A program made the translations under genes and the position numbers. From Rhyacophila brunnea (lineage: Eukaryota > Arthropoda > Insecta > Trichoptera > Rhyacophilidae): a stretch of DNA of 64,000 nucleotides. This document shows positions 46,550 to 57,518 of this stretch, piece by piece. The notes beneath the pieces were generated by a model. The model was not told the DNA's origin and searched no databases. It saw nothing but the letters and a program-made list of their open reading frames with translations. The stretch covers positions 310,001-374,000 of the forward strand of contig JAGYXB010000070.1 in the NCBI GenBank assembly GCA_022495005.1, given 5' to 3'. The number at the start of each line of letters is the position of its first letter. The first letter of the stretch is position 1.

Positions 46550-47693
46550 CTGTGACAGGATCTCGTTGTTTAATGTTTATGCAATATCCGTCTTGTCCCT
46601 TCCAGAAAATTAGCGGATATTGGAAAGCGTCGTATGAACGGTGTGTGTCAGCGATGAACTCCAGATTATTGTTTCTTCTTCGAATCACGATTTCTCGCGT
46701 CGATGTGCGGTCGCCAACCATGATTTCAGCAATGTCGTCAACAACAGTCGCATTGAATCAACGTACGTGCTCTCCAGCTGGTGTTTTATCAGGATTGATG
46801 ACAATTGCGTGATTGTCACTTTGCAATTCGTGCATGTGTGCTTTGAAGAATTTCAATAATTCATGGTGCTCATTCAACAGGGCGTCCAGTTCGCCGACGA
46901 TGCGCCTGGTATTAGGCGAATTAAGGCTATTGTAGCCGCAACGTGCATCCACATGATTGATGTCCTCACCGCCGCACCCATGAAGTAGATTTGTAAAAAT
47001 GTATGTGGTTCGTTTGGCATTGGCAGCAATGAGCCTACTTTGTGGTATACTTGGCCTTTGATTTTGAATGTAGAATAGAATTGTTGACCATTTGCCGCAG
47101 TATTGTGAACTATTTCTGTTGCTCTGGACGAAGTCATTTAGAAGCATGAATTAGATGTGCGAATGGACTTCAGGAACAGGTTTGAATCTGGAACCGTGCC
47201 GATGAGCAAGCCGTTCAATGGTTCTGATGGTATCTCAATTTTTGGTAGTTGCACTTTTCCTGATGCGCAACACATCCCGGCTGACTCATGTTTGAATTTG
47301 AGCGCATGACAATGGGGATATTCTTTGTCCATAGCACCAATCAGCACTTTCGGATGAGCGAAATATTCAATATCTGGCTCGTACTCGACTGCGAGACGAA
47401 GGAACGAAGCGGATGTAAATGTTCGATGTACTTGTTGGCGTTGTCGGTCATTTGGTCATCTCTGCGTGTGTTAACTACAAACCGGCGCGTTTGGCTCCGT
47501 TCCAATTGTCGTTGTTGATTTCGTTCAGCTCTTGCCTCTTGTGATTGAGATGCACGCAATTGTGACATGCTTACACGCACGTTTTTGTTATCTTGTTGGA
47601 TTTGTTCGTCTGTTTCTTATGCTCTACTATTTCGCATGTTTGTTGCTTTATTCGTTCGACGGCCCAAATGGCCCCCTTGCGTCTTGCTGGCAT
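46550..47693 (-). pseudogene. Helitron Rep-type protein, N-terminal pseudogene
   Basis: The frame starts at an ATG at 47693 (MPARRKGAIWAVERIKQQ), is shifted near 47620, and resumes through SQEARAERNQQRQLERSQTR. Next come the zinc-binding-like Cys/His region (AMDKEYPHCHALKF, ESAGMCCASGKVQL), the GQVYHKVGSLLPMP and FLQIYFMG block of the Helitron-like N domain, DARCGYNSLNSPNTRRIVGE, AIVINPDKTPAGEHVR, MVGDRTSTREIVIRRRNNNL, and YPLIFWKGQDGYCINIKQRD then PVTG. Beyond that the protein stops matching: the HUH nuclease and helicase parts are gone. At least three frameshifts separate the pieces. These blocks match the Helitron proteins common in aphids and moths. Confidence 0.88.
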
Positions 47694-48209
47694 TGTGCAC
47701 TGTAATACACGCACATAAAAATAGATAAATTAAAATAAATCATACAAAATTTTGCACGCACTGCGTTGTGATATGCCGAATGAAATGTCAAAATGACGCG
47801 ACGCTTTTCTTAAATTCTTCTTGGACGTAGCGCCATCTGTCATTCAACAACATAAATAATTTCGTTCTGTTTGAAATACGAACGACGGTTAAATTTGTTC
47901 ATACAAAAATAATAAAATCGCGATTAAAAAATGGAAGGGTGAGGGTAGGAGAGTGAAAATTTGGGATTATAAGTATTTTTTAATGCCAAATAATAAAAAA
48001 AAATACAAAAAAAAAATTGTCAAAAAAATAAAAGAAAATTTTTCTGGATAGAGATACCCTGATCACCTAGTGGTATAAAATATACTTGTTGACCTATTCT
48101 CATACCTAAAAAATATACAAAAAAAAATTCATAAAAATCGGTCGAGCCATTTCGGAGGAGTTCGACCACAAACATCGTGACACGAGATTTTTATATATAT
48201 AGAGATTAT

Positions 48210-51200
48210 GTCTTCCTAAATTCTATTCTAGTTTAAGAGTATAAATATTGAATTGTAAAGTGCTTCGGTTTGTTATGTTATAACTATAAGATATATTAAT
48301 TGTTTTAAATAATATATTTTACATGACGTTTTGATTTGGTTTTAGTATTAATTTGGATATTATTCGACAAGATTTGATTATTTGGTGACGGTTTTCCTCG
48401 TGTTTATGCTATTGTAAAGAAAATTCATGTATGTATAGCTACATAGTCATTTTTATTAATAATTAGTGTAATATTAATATTATAACTCTGCTTCAGTTCG
48501 ATAAACTTGTTAAACGAGAGTTGCTCTTATGGTTTATAGTTTATGTGCATATTATTATACTCTATAACAAATTATGCATCATTAAAGGAGTCATTTAATG
48601 TTGTAATTTTCTTCTTTGTTAATGTAATGCATTTATTATTTTAAAAGTTCATGGTAGCGTCACAAACTCTCAAAAGCTCCATTTGCGGCATACTTAGTAG
48701 CAGCTTATATAGATCCGTAAAACTTAATCGTATTAATAAAAACGGTATTATGAACAACTTTTACGACCATCTTTTAGATTTTCTGCTTTTACTCAAAGTA
48801 TTTCAGACTATTTGCGAATTTGTCAGATGTTTACAGTAAATTAATGCATATACTCGTAACTATATACAGATGGTTCTGTGTCATGAGATGGGAGTAAATC
48901 ATTGTATTTAAACGATAATGCAGGAGGTATATCTAAACGAGAAGTATCTCGAATCATTTTATTGTTTGTTTTTTATAGATTAACTTTTTAATTTCGCCTA
49001 CCCAGTAAAATTAGTTTTATGCTACAGTTAAATTTTTCTGTCATCAGAATATATATTCGGTTAAATGAACTGTTGCTAAATGAAAACTTGATTCAAGTTT
49101 TCCAAAGCGTTCAAGTTTATGTCATTTCAGCATGCTTTTAAAATGTGAATCATTAGAATCCTTCTTAATTCACGTATTATGTATGCACTATTAATAAAAT
49201 ACTTTCGTTACATTCATTCGATTTCAAATGCGATGCCAATAACCTATAATTTCATTTTCAAATGATCGTCATTCATCAACTATCACGAATATTAGTCCAC
49301 GATACCAGACCGAGTCTATTTTTATTCTAAATGTTAATGACTATGTTTATAAAAAAAGTCACTAATATCTACCATACTCGTACCAAAAACACAACCGACG
49401 TTAATTACTATTAACCCTGAAATAACGTTCCTCCAGGCTATAGCAATCCATCATTCATGCACAGGACTGCTCGCCCCGGGTGACGTCTACTTAACCGGGG
49501 TGTTAGAAACCCAATACGTTGCAGCTGTTATAGGGTTAAACTATTTAGTTATATTTTGGTACTGACTAGAACCCATTTGTATACTATGAAATAATGTGAT
49601 GCATAACTTCTTAAGTACCTACCTACATATTATTATGCAGCGCTCTCGTATTTTATCGTTGTTATAAATTTAGATATATTATCGTATATATTATAATATA
49701 TCAAAATCGTAAGGGATTTTAGAGACATCATTTTTTTGTTAAGTCGCATATTTCGATTTTGAAAATAAAAGAATATACCTAGTACCTAATTATTGCTGTC
49801 TGTCATCATTTGCTTGCGGTATAGGTACTTACCAAAGTTAAATTTTATTAACTTATTTACAAATTAGTTAATAATAGTAGGAATATAATTATATGATAAT
49901 AATTTTCCCACATCTTCGGGCAGCCAGTATTCATATTATATTTTTGCCTCTTAAATATTTTTTCATATTATTACTGAGTGTAGGTTAGGTCATGGTTGCT
50001 CTCCATTATTATTATGAAATTATTAAAAAAAAAAAAAATCCTATGATATCGATTTAGTGCAGAGGAACGATATGTCCAATTTTACCGAAATTTACTTTTT
50101 GTGATTATACAAAACGATAATAATTTATGCTGTAGACATAATAACGTACGCACGTGCACATATATTTATGATATTTGAGACAATATTATCTCATTCAAAT
50201 GCATTTTCACAATATGACATATTAAGTTAATTTCTCTTTCGATTTTCAATCAATTCGAATCTTTAAATTCTAATTTTCACAAAAAAAATCACATACAAAA
50301 TATGCCATCAATAAGCTCTATCTCCTACGATTTCGAAATAATAATAAATTGAATCAGCCAACCACTTCTTCTTCAACTTCTTAATATGTTGGTAATATAT
50401 ATTGTATATAAGATCATTTTGGCTACAAATAGTGTTATTTTGTTTGGCCAATTAAGTAGGTGATTGCATTCTGTTAGAGTTAGTCTACGTTTTGGCACTA
50501 AATTTCGCTGCCAATGTACATTACCTGCGCAATCGCGTCCATTGTAATTTTATACTCCCTGCAACGAAGGATAATAATTACTTAACTGATATCAACATTT
50601 TTGACTAATTTATTGTATGACAATACTGTTAATACATTATGTCGATCTTGGAAAAGAAAAAGGGCGCAATCCACACAAATCAAAATTAACAGAAGGCAGA
50701 AAAACGTTTTTGTTATGGTTTTGGGTCAAAGTTAAACTACAAAATAGACATAACCTTGCCAAGTGCATGATAATTAATAATTTGGTTCTTATATCCCTAA
50801 TTAAAAACCATCATAAACGCTTTTCTCACTTCACTGCTTTTTTTTTAATTGCTAGTTAAATTTAGATAATAAATCGGCACTTGCGGCTTACATACTTTGG
50901 ACACAACGTGTATTTAGTCGTGTAAAACGTTATTATGCAATAAAACCTATTTTGAAAAAACTGAGTGTTACGCCCTTTTTCCTTTCTACAGTCAAGTGAT
51001 ACGACATACGTGGAGATTTTAAGATAATACCTAGGTCCTAGATGTTATATTTCGAGTATCAATTTGATGTGCCATCGAACGGCACGTATCAATTCCATGT
51101 TGGCAATCAATTACCTATGTCTGATTTACGCGCTGTTACATTTACCTGTCGACCTACATTTTGTGATTAACCACCGATCTCAAATTACGCGGAGTGTTGA

Positions 51201-51530
51201 ATATCCACGGAAAATTATTGTTCTGGAATTAGAAAAAGCTGCGCTAAGAAAGCTGCTTTGTTGGTGTAGCGGTTTAGCAAACCGCGGACTAATCGAATTA
51301 TACAAAAAGGTTACTCACTTTGATCGAATGTTTATCGGATTTCGACAGCTGGCTCATCTTGTGTGCAAACCATTCATTTTGAGGCATATGGCCTGATGAA
51401 TTGATCTGCCGTATAAACATTCTGAAATATCAAATATTAGTACTTTGCTATAATATTTCTGTAGTCGAGAGGAAAATTAATGATAATTACAACTTTTACA
51501 GACGGTTCACAAGACCGATATTCTAGTAGG
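48210..51530. other. AT-rich DNA, no gene seen
   Basis: About 3.3 kb without a supportable gene. The 110-codon plus frame at 51064-51396 is less AT-rich than its surroundings and contains a hairpin (AGCGGTTTAGCAAACCGC at about 51271), but shows no recognisable domain or splice sites. A GC-rich GCCCCGGGTGACGTC patch lies near 49475. Confidence 0.4.
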
Positions 51531-51536
51531 TATCTA

Positions 51537-51842
51537 TACACAGAACAGATAATAAATAGAATTCCGATAGGCTATATTCAATACGCTACATTTTGATGCA
51601 GGGTTTTGAATGTGTGAGTGTCATACGAAAATTAAACACGCATTATGTACGTGCAATAGTGTGTGTAATACACCAATATTAAATAAGCGTCAATGCATAA
51701 ACCGAGAGCAATTGTCAGTATTCGACGTATGACGTATTCTTGACACGTCTTTAAGTTTATCCCGAATTATTCCTTACTCGAGATCGGTTACCTGCTACTC
51801 CTTACCCGTTAGGTATTTCAGTTCCCACTATTTCTGAGTTTC
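51537..51842 (-). repeat. Dispersed repeat R1, copy 2
   Basis: Inverted copy of the repeat at 355-656, with the same order of blocks when reversed: ACTCAGAAATAGTGGGAACT, AACGGGTAAGGAGTAGCAGG, TCGAGTAAGGAATAATTCGG, GTGTCAAGAATACGTC, ACTGACAATTGCTCTCGGTT, CATTCAAAACCCTGCATC and CCGATAGG/CGGAATTCTATTTATTAT. As at copy 1, a SINE-T relic lies close by (51925). Confidence 0.7.
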
Positions 51843-51924
51843 CTGTATGTATATCATTTTCATGCCCTCCTGTCTATGATCCGTAACAGTGCCGAACACC
51901 TGGTCAATTAGATAATTTTCTTTT

Positions 51925-52035
51925 CTTTCGACCGTCTGATCCCAATGAGTATCCACAGAGTGGAGGTTTGTATTTTGTTTTTCGAGAAATGGATGTTAGT
52001 CACTTGCTCAACCTTTTAACTCCATAAAAGCCCAG
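51925..52035 (-). mobile_element. SINE-T, truncated (copy H)
   Basis: Minus-strand relic with TTCGACCGTCTGATCCCAAT, a CCACAGAGTGGAGG hairpin, TTTTCGAGAAATGGATGTTA, GTCACTTGCTCAACC and a trace of the TCCATA...CCCAGA block. The tRNA-like head is lost. Confidence 0.7.
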
Positions 52036-52039
52036 AATA

Positions 52040-52495
52040 AACTCTGAGATAAAATTAAGACCACGTAAAGGCAATTTTCAGTTTTTAATGTCTAATTCCT
52101 GTATATTGAATAATATAGGTAATCGAGTTTATCTATATATCTAATCAAAAATGAAACCATCCTTTATTCAATATGAATTTAAAAAAATCTGTACCTATCT
52201 TAAGTACAATATGTTTTGTAATCTACAAAGTGATCGCTTAAAAACATAATATATCTCTAAAGAAATTGAATTACTAAAAATACACCATGTTTTTATCATT
52301 AGCTTTAAATATTAAATTGTTGATAGTTTTGCTCTTGATTCGATAAGATTGAATTGCAAACGGGGTCAATTACATTCGAACACGATTTATGTAGTGCAGT
52401 TCCTTCAAAAATGTACTATTATTCATCGTCATTGTTGTGGTGTATACTTCCATCGTAAATCGTCCTACGGCGTTCTGAAATATTTGAATTAAATT
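52040..52495. other. AT-rich DNA, no gene seen
   Basis: No supportable feature between the SINE relic and the foldback element. Confidence 0.5.
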
Positions 52496-52503
52496 GTTTT
52501 TAA

Positions 52504-53232
52504 CGGCCCACGTGCTCGTCGTAGGTCAAAATTGAGTTTTTATTGTATTTTCAAACCATGATCCTGGACACTCCTTAAACGTTGTAGATAATCTATTTAT
52601 ATAATTTTGAAGCCTTATTATCCTTTATAGTTATTTTAAACATTTGATGACTGCATAAAGTATTTTTGTTACATAAAATAGTATTCTTTTAAACCTCTCG
52701 CTCTAATGTTTTAGAATATAGTCATATTTCGGTACATAACTGTGCAGTGGTAATAATTTAGATTAAAGACATAGCTTATAATAAGTATCTTTAGAATCAT
52801 CTTCAAATGTATTAATCTTGCCGATTTTTTGAATAATAAAATGCCTAATTCTTGTCAAATTTGGGATCACAGAGATTATCAACATAATTTTTTATCGTGA
52901 ATATTTTACAAAAATTATCTCGTAATAAATTATACTAATGGTTTTATAAATGCGTTTAAAAATTAATAAATGTAAAAATCTTAACACCACTGCACAGTTA
53001 TGTACCGAAATATGACTATATTCTAAAACATTAGAGCGAGAGGTTTAAAGAATACTATTTTATGTAATAAAAATACTTTATGCAGTCATCAAATGTTTAA
53101 AATAACTATAAAGGATAATAAGGCTTCAAAATTATATAAATAGATTATCTACAACGTTTAAGGAGTGTCCAGGATCATGGTTTGAAAATACAATAAAAAC
53201 CCAATTTTGACCTTCGACGAGCATGTCCCCCC
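52504..53232. mobile_element. Foldback element with nearly identical 248-bp arms
   Basis: Left arm 52504-52751 and right arm 52986-53232 are inverted copies differing by only a handful of substitutions and one or two single-base indels, around a 234-bp unique loop. The inner junction is CATAACTGTGCAGTGGT against its mirror, the outer ends are CGGCCCACGTGCTCGTCG and (reversed) GGGGGGACATGCTCGTCG. TTAA lies outside both ends (52500-52503 and 53233-53236), which fits a piggyBac-type duplication, though TTAA is common here and the terminal bases of the arms do not match. No protein is encoded. Transcription through it would give a long, almost perfect hairpin RNA. Confidence 0.9.
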
Positions 53233-53239
53233 TTAACAC

Positions 53240-54320
53240 AATCCAAACCATGTATGCCAAACTAATAATTTGTATTTCTGATATTCGAGATTAATTCCAT
53301 GAAATAATATGGTACCGTGTAAAATAATAATTACTTAAAATGTGTTGGAAAAACTACGGGATTCCGATATAAAAAATCATCATTCTCGTTAATATTTTCT
53401 TTAATACGCGTCGATCGAAAGGTGATTAAATTCGGCCATCAGTGTGTGAAATCGTATCGGTACACACCACACGGCTTACTAATGATCGCAGTTTTTTTTT
53501 ACTCTGAACTAAAACATACTGCGGCATACAGGAGCTTTTTGTACAATACATATTATTATTTATAATTTACAAGCTTTTTCGAAAACGGCACTTGGCTTTT
53601 ATTGCTATATTATTTATGAACATAGCAATTGATTCATTAATCACACATATATGAATGATTGAAGTATGTAGATATGTATTTTGAAAGAATGAATAGCGGC
53701 GATAAGTAATTACATGTTTCGACGATAACATACTATAGCAGCTACGACACATTTCCGGAAAAACGAAATTCCGCAATACAATAAAAACTGAAACTCAAAA
53801 AAGATTGCCCCAACGACTTCGTTACTTATGTTAATTGTAGTTACATATATGATATTATATGTATTGGTACAAATATTAGGCTATATCAGTAGGTAATTTC
53901 ATGTTGATATTATTAGAGTTTGAATAATAACTAAAGAAAATTGTGTTTTCCAGTTTAGGGTTAATCATTGTATCTATAGAGAAATTAATATTTCCTGCCT
54001 TGGATGCATTGTTTGCAAATAAAAAATAAATGGTGTCATTCACTATGATTACTCATTTACCAGTTTTTGCAATGTTATGTTATTTTTCATCCACATAATA
54101 TTATGTTACGTTGCTTTAAAGTTTTTTATTTCAGTGCGTCCTCACAAAAATATTTCATACGACAAAAAACTGAAGCTTACAGCAAATGAATTTATTTATG
54201 AACTTTAGTCAATTTAACCATTAGTATTATTGGGTAACATTTCTTCCTGCTTCTTATCTCCGTGTATTGTCGTAAATCAACGTTTTCTAACGCTGTCTTT
54301 GATGCATTCCTACTTGAGTC
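53240..54320. other. AT-rich DNA, no gene seen
   Basis: No supportable gene or element end. Confidence 0.5.
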
Positions 54321-54326
54321 GCCCAA

Positions 54327-54664
54327 AGTCATAACTCACAATTTGCAATTTTGTCATTTTTGAGATAAATATACCAAGTGATTCTAAAATCTACAAATAT
54401 AAAGAATAATAGTTGACTATCAAAAGTCACTTTAAACCATGTGAAAATCGTTGTTAAAGTTGACTGTTGGTGTCATAACTCAGATTTTTGTGTGTGTGTC
54501 TGCAGCCTTATGAGTATTTATACATATATATATTTAAAAAATCTAAATCGATTCACTCACTCATTAATATTCAATGGAGTTCAATACTTTACTTCTAATT
54601 ACAAATACTGGTGGTTTTTTGCGATTATCTCAAAACTAGATTTTTGGAATATGTGAGTTATGAC
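54327..54664. mobile_element. Possible MITE with AGTCATAACTCAC ends
   Basis: AGTCATAACTCACA at 54327 is mirrored by TGTGAGTTATGACT ending 54664. Weaker inverted similarity continues inward (TTTTTGAGATAA against TTATCTCAAAA). A third copy of the core, GTCATAACTCAGATTTT, lies in the middle at about 54472. No duplication was identified, so the limits are provisional. Confidence 0.5.
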
Positions 54665-54669
54665 TCTAG

Positions 54670-55490
54670 GTAACTAATTTATGCTTTTTATTGGACACTC
54701 GCTTGTCTTTCAATTGATGTACCTAATAAATTTCTTGAGAAACATATTAACATGTTTCTTATATGAAATGTCAAAAATATGGTTAAATGACAGATACCTA
54801 CAGTTTGTTTGATGTGCACCTACGCGATACTGTTTTTATTTCCAGTGTTCTGACAAATATATTTTTTTAAATATGTAAAATATCATAGTTTGATCTTTAA
54901 TATTTATAGCTTCTGAAATATAATTTATTTTACACAAATACATCCGTCATCAAAAGAGATTAATGTTCGTTTATACATGGTCATTTTCTCATTTATAATA
55001 ATTCAAAATTCGTATAATATTAAAACATTTTGACCTAAAAACATCATCTTGTGCCAGATTATAATATTATTACCTATTATTATACGAACCTAAAATATTG
55101 TATCTAAGTATTACGCTGTTTCCCACGCGTTTCATAACAGTGAAAAGAAAACATTGTTATCTTTAATATTTCAAAAAAGATTTTTCGATATGAATAGTAA
55201 TTATCATACTGTAGGTACTGACGTTCTCAATAATATTGTATTTTTATAACTTGTATTGAGATTCCTACTCAAAAATAAATTTAAGCTAACTATTCTAGTA
55301 ACATTATTTTTTAATGACTCATTAGTTCATTACCATGTCGAAAATTAAATTGTAGGTGTTAACAAATTTTATTCAAAAATTGTGGCAAATGCTCCACAAT
55401 ACACAGTAAAGTGTATAAATATATTATGATTGTATTATAAAGTAAAGTAGATGACATGAAAATGAAAACGACAAAAATTCTGAATTATAA
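54670..55490. other. AT-rich DNA, no gene seen
   Basis: No supportable feature. Confidence 0.5.
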
Positions 55491-55499
55491 TATTATGTA

Positions 55500-56100
55500 A
55501 GTAAATCATTCTACGGTGGCACTTCGTAAGTGTATTCACATTGTCTGGTCTAATGCCTCTTGCAATATTAGCAAACAATACCACTACAACTGCAAATTTT
55601 TTTTCTGTACTCATGGTGTGATGAAATGTTTTACATAGATATACCAGGCATCAAATTGATCGTGATCTAATATCCAGAATCACAACTGGCAGTGATCGAT
55701 AACGCCCTTCCTTTGCCATTCGTTTACTTAAACAAACGTATTTACTGAACCACTCGTTGCACTCATCATTATCCTACTGCGCGACGGTAAAGCGTGGCAA
55801 TTCACATTCTCTGACTCCTGATGAGTGATGCAATACGAATGAAGTGATATGACGGGTAATGCTAATTATAAAACAACTTTCACGTAAACTGGTAATAAAA
55901 ATATAAATGGTTAATACTTTTCCTTCAAATTCACCCTTAAAAACTTTTTGAATGATGGTAGGTCTCCTTGTTCTATCTATAACATTACTTTCAGGGTATT
56001 TATTTTTTAGCGTTAATAATTTAATGCTAACTCCCCACAATGTCGTTATTTCGTATAAGGCTTCTATTGTCGTATTTTTAACCACCAAATTTCGTGCCAT
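55500..56100 (-). pseudogene. Extended minus-strand frame, unidentified
   Basis: A 108-codon frame (56100 to 55774) starting MARNLVVKNTTIEALYEITT continues in the same frame for about 40 codons after a TAG (DNDECNEWFSKYVCLSKRMA...) up to a TGA, and then again (HTMSTEKKFAVVVVLFANIA...). That is about 200 codons with only two stops in strongly AT-rich DNA, which is unusual. I recognise no family. It could be a decayed gene or transposon protein, or chance. It lies 3' of the candidate exon at 56376-56504 on the same strand, but their phases do not join at any site I found. Confidence 0.2.
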
Positions 56101-56375
56101 AATGTTACTTTATTAATGTATGTGTAAGTATGTATACCCAGTCTGAAATCGATAAAACGAAATGCGATTAAGAACCTAGTTTGACAGTTTTTTTCTGATA
56201 CAAAAAATTAAACGATATTTTTCCTTTGTTTCAGGTTTGTTCATGATCTACTCTGCTACGTCTAAATAAAATGAAATGAACCAAGTAATATTACTGAGAT
56301 AGTAATAATAATTAGGTAAGTACATGTTATTGTGTGAAATTCATAAGTTTTTCTCACAATCATACGGCAACTTAC

Positions 56376-56504
56376 AAATTGCAAACACCCTTGGATAAAT
56401 AAAGGCATGCCCGAGTCCAAGACGAACATTATGAGGTAACTAATAGTGTCATGTTCTGCTGTGTTCACAAACTCAAACATATTTGCGACAGGAAGAAAAT
56501 TCAT
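56376..56504 (-). CDS. Candidate first coding exon, unidentified
   Basis: On the minus strand an ATG at 56504 opens a 43-codon frame (MNFLPVANMFEFVNTAEHDT then ISYLIMFVLDSGMPLFIQGC LQF) ending directly at a perfect donor GTAAGT (56375-56370). A stop lies upstream in frame at 56531-56529 with no AG acceptor before the ATG, so the ATG would be the start. The second half is hydrophobic and could be a transmembrane segment. Mixed codon content and the exact donor favour a real exon, perhaps of a multi-pass membrane protein. No downstream exon was matched and I do not assign a family. Confidence 0.3.
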
Positions 56505-56654
56505 ACATACAATAAACAGCACCGTATGTTACAGAATTCATAATAATATATGCATTTTAATCAAGATGATACTTCTGTGGAACTGCCTGAATTGATTGTT
56601 TGCTTACTATAAATACAATTGTAATATAGTTTAACGTTGATTTATGGCTAAGAC

Positions 56655-57498
56655 CAGTGGCGCACCCAGGATTTAATATTGGGGGGGGGCCAAGGAGGAG
56701 AATGTAAATTAGTCCCATAGGCTCTTTTTCTTCTTCACAGCCTAATTTCACGTTTATCGGTTATTTGTCTATTTCACTTGGTGTACCTACACCATGGTCC
56801 CCACGTCCTGAAACGGGCCCTCAGGCTAGGATATTTGGCGGTCCCCCTACCTACCGCTAATATTAAAGGCAGTGTGAAACACTACATTACCGTTTTTCAA
56901 ATTGTGTTTTAGTTCAAATTAAGGGTACTTATACAGTGAATTATTGGCGATTTTAATACATCTACTTTAATAATGGAGCTGTCGAGTATCGACACACAAT
57001 AATCAAAAAATATATTGCACAATTATAAAAGTAATTGAAAATGTTCATGGCCATGAAGTATAATAGCGCTGCAGGCGACTTTTTTTTCTATTAAAGCTAA
57101 TTTATGATGTGTGTTTATCTCACTTATCTGGTCAACCTGACACGCCGGGCCCCCCACAGCCCGGGCCCCCAGGCTAGAGCCTTGTCAGCCCTCCCCAGCC
57201 ATGACCTACACCACTCCGGAATTCGGGTGGACACCGAGAATTTTTTGACAGTTCCATTAGGGATTGGGTTTCTATAAAAACCTGACATTAGTGTCGAAAT
57301 TTTCGTGTTAGAAATTAAAATCTAAGAAATTGTTCTAAAAAGGGTGCTGGAGAATTACAAATCATTTTTTTGCCGTGTTTTTATTTGTCTAAGCCCAAAG
57401 GTATAGGGCTTTCAGTTTCAATGTTTAAAATCATTCTGATAATTTTCATGTTTGGGGGGTGCCAGGGCCCCTTGGCTCCCCCCCTGGGTGCGCCACTG
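56655..57498. mobile_element. hAT-like element family N4, host of a nested MITE
   Basis: An 844-bp element with ends CAGTGGCGCACCCAGGATTT and (reversed) CAGTGGCGCACCCAGGGGGG, flanked by a perfect 8-bp duplication, GCTAAGAC (56647-56654 and 57499-57506). The 411-bp element at 56793-57203 is inserted within it, so the original length was about 425 bp. Subterminal G runs occur at both ends (GGGGGGGGGCC near 56680, GGGGGGTGCCAGGG near 57453). Not coding. Confidence 0.94.
56793..57203 (-). mobile_element. CATGGCCCCCA-type MITE family N6, copy 5 (nested)
   Basis: A 411-bp copy inside the hAT element, flanked by a perfect 8-bp duplication, ACCTACAC (56785-56792 and 57204-57211). It starts CATGGTCCCCACGTCCTGAA and ends CAGCCCTCCCCAGCCATG, with the GGCTAGGATATTTGGCGG, GCAGGCGACTT and GGCTAGAGCCTTGTCAGCC blocks. 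Since the duplicated bases are part of the host element, this insertion is the younger of the two. Confidence 0.95.
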
Positions 57499-57518
57499 GC
57501 TAAGACAGAGATGTATAT

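Larger units (their letters stand above)
46075..48205 (-). mobile_element. Non-autonomous Helitron, both ends present
   Basis: Minus-strand rolling-circle transposon of about 2.13 kb. The 5' end (at 48205) starts TCTCTATATATATAAAAATC, then CTCGTGTCACGATG, the common insect Helitron 5' terminus. The 3' end (46075) is GCCGGGTCAGCTAG, i.e. the required CTRR terminus (CTAG), preceded by the GGCAGAAGAACGTTTGCC stem-loop and followed by T. The 5' end is preceded by A, so the insertion lies between A and T with no duplication, as Helitrons do. The coding part is only the N-terminal fraction of the usual Rep-helicase and is decayed, so the element is an internally deleted passenger. A hAT MITE is nested near its 3' end. 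Confidence 0.92.

Noticed and set aside
51064..51396. 110-codon plus-strand frame
   Set aside because: Slightly GC-richer but with no family resemblance or splice sites; contains a small hairpin that may simply be a repeat remnant.
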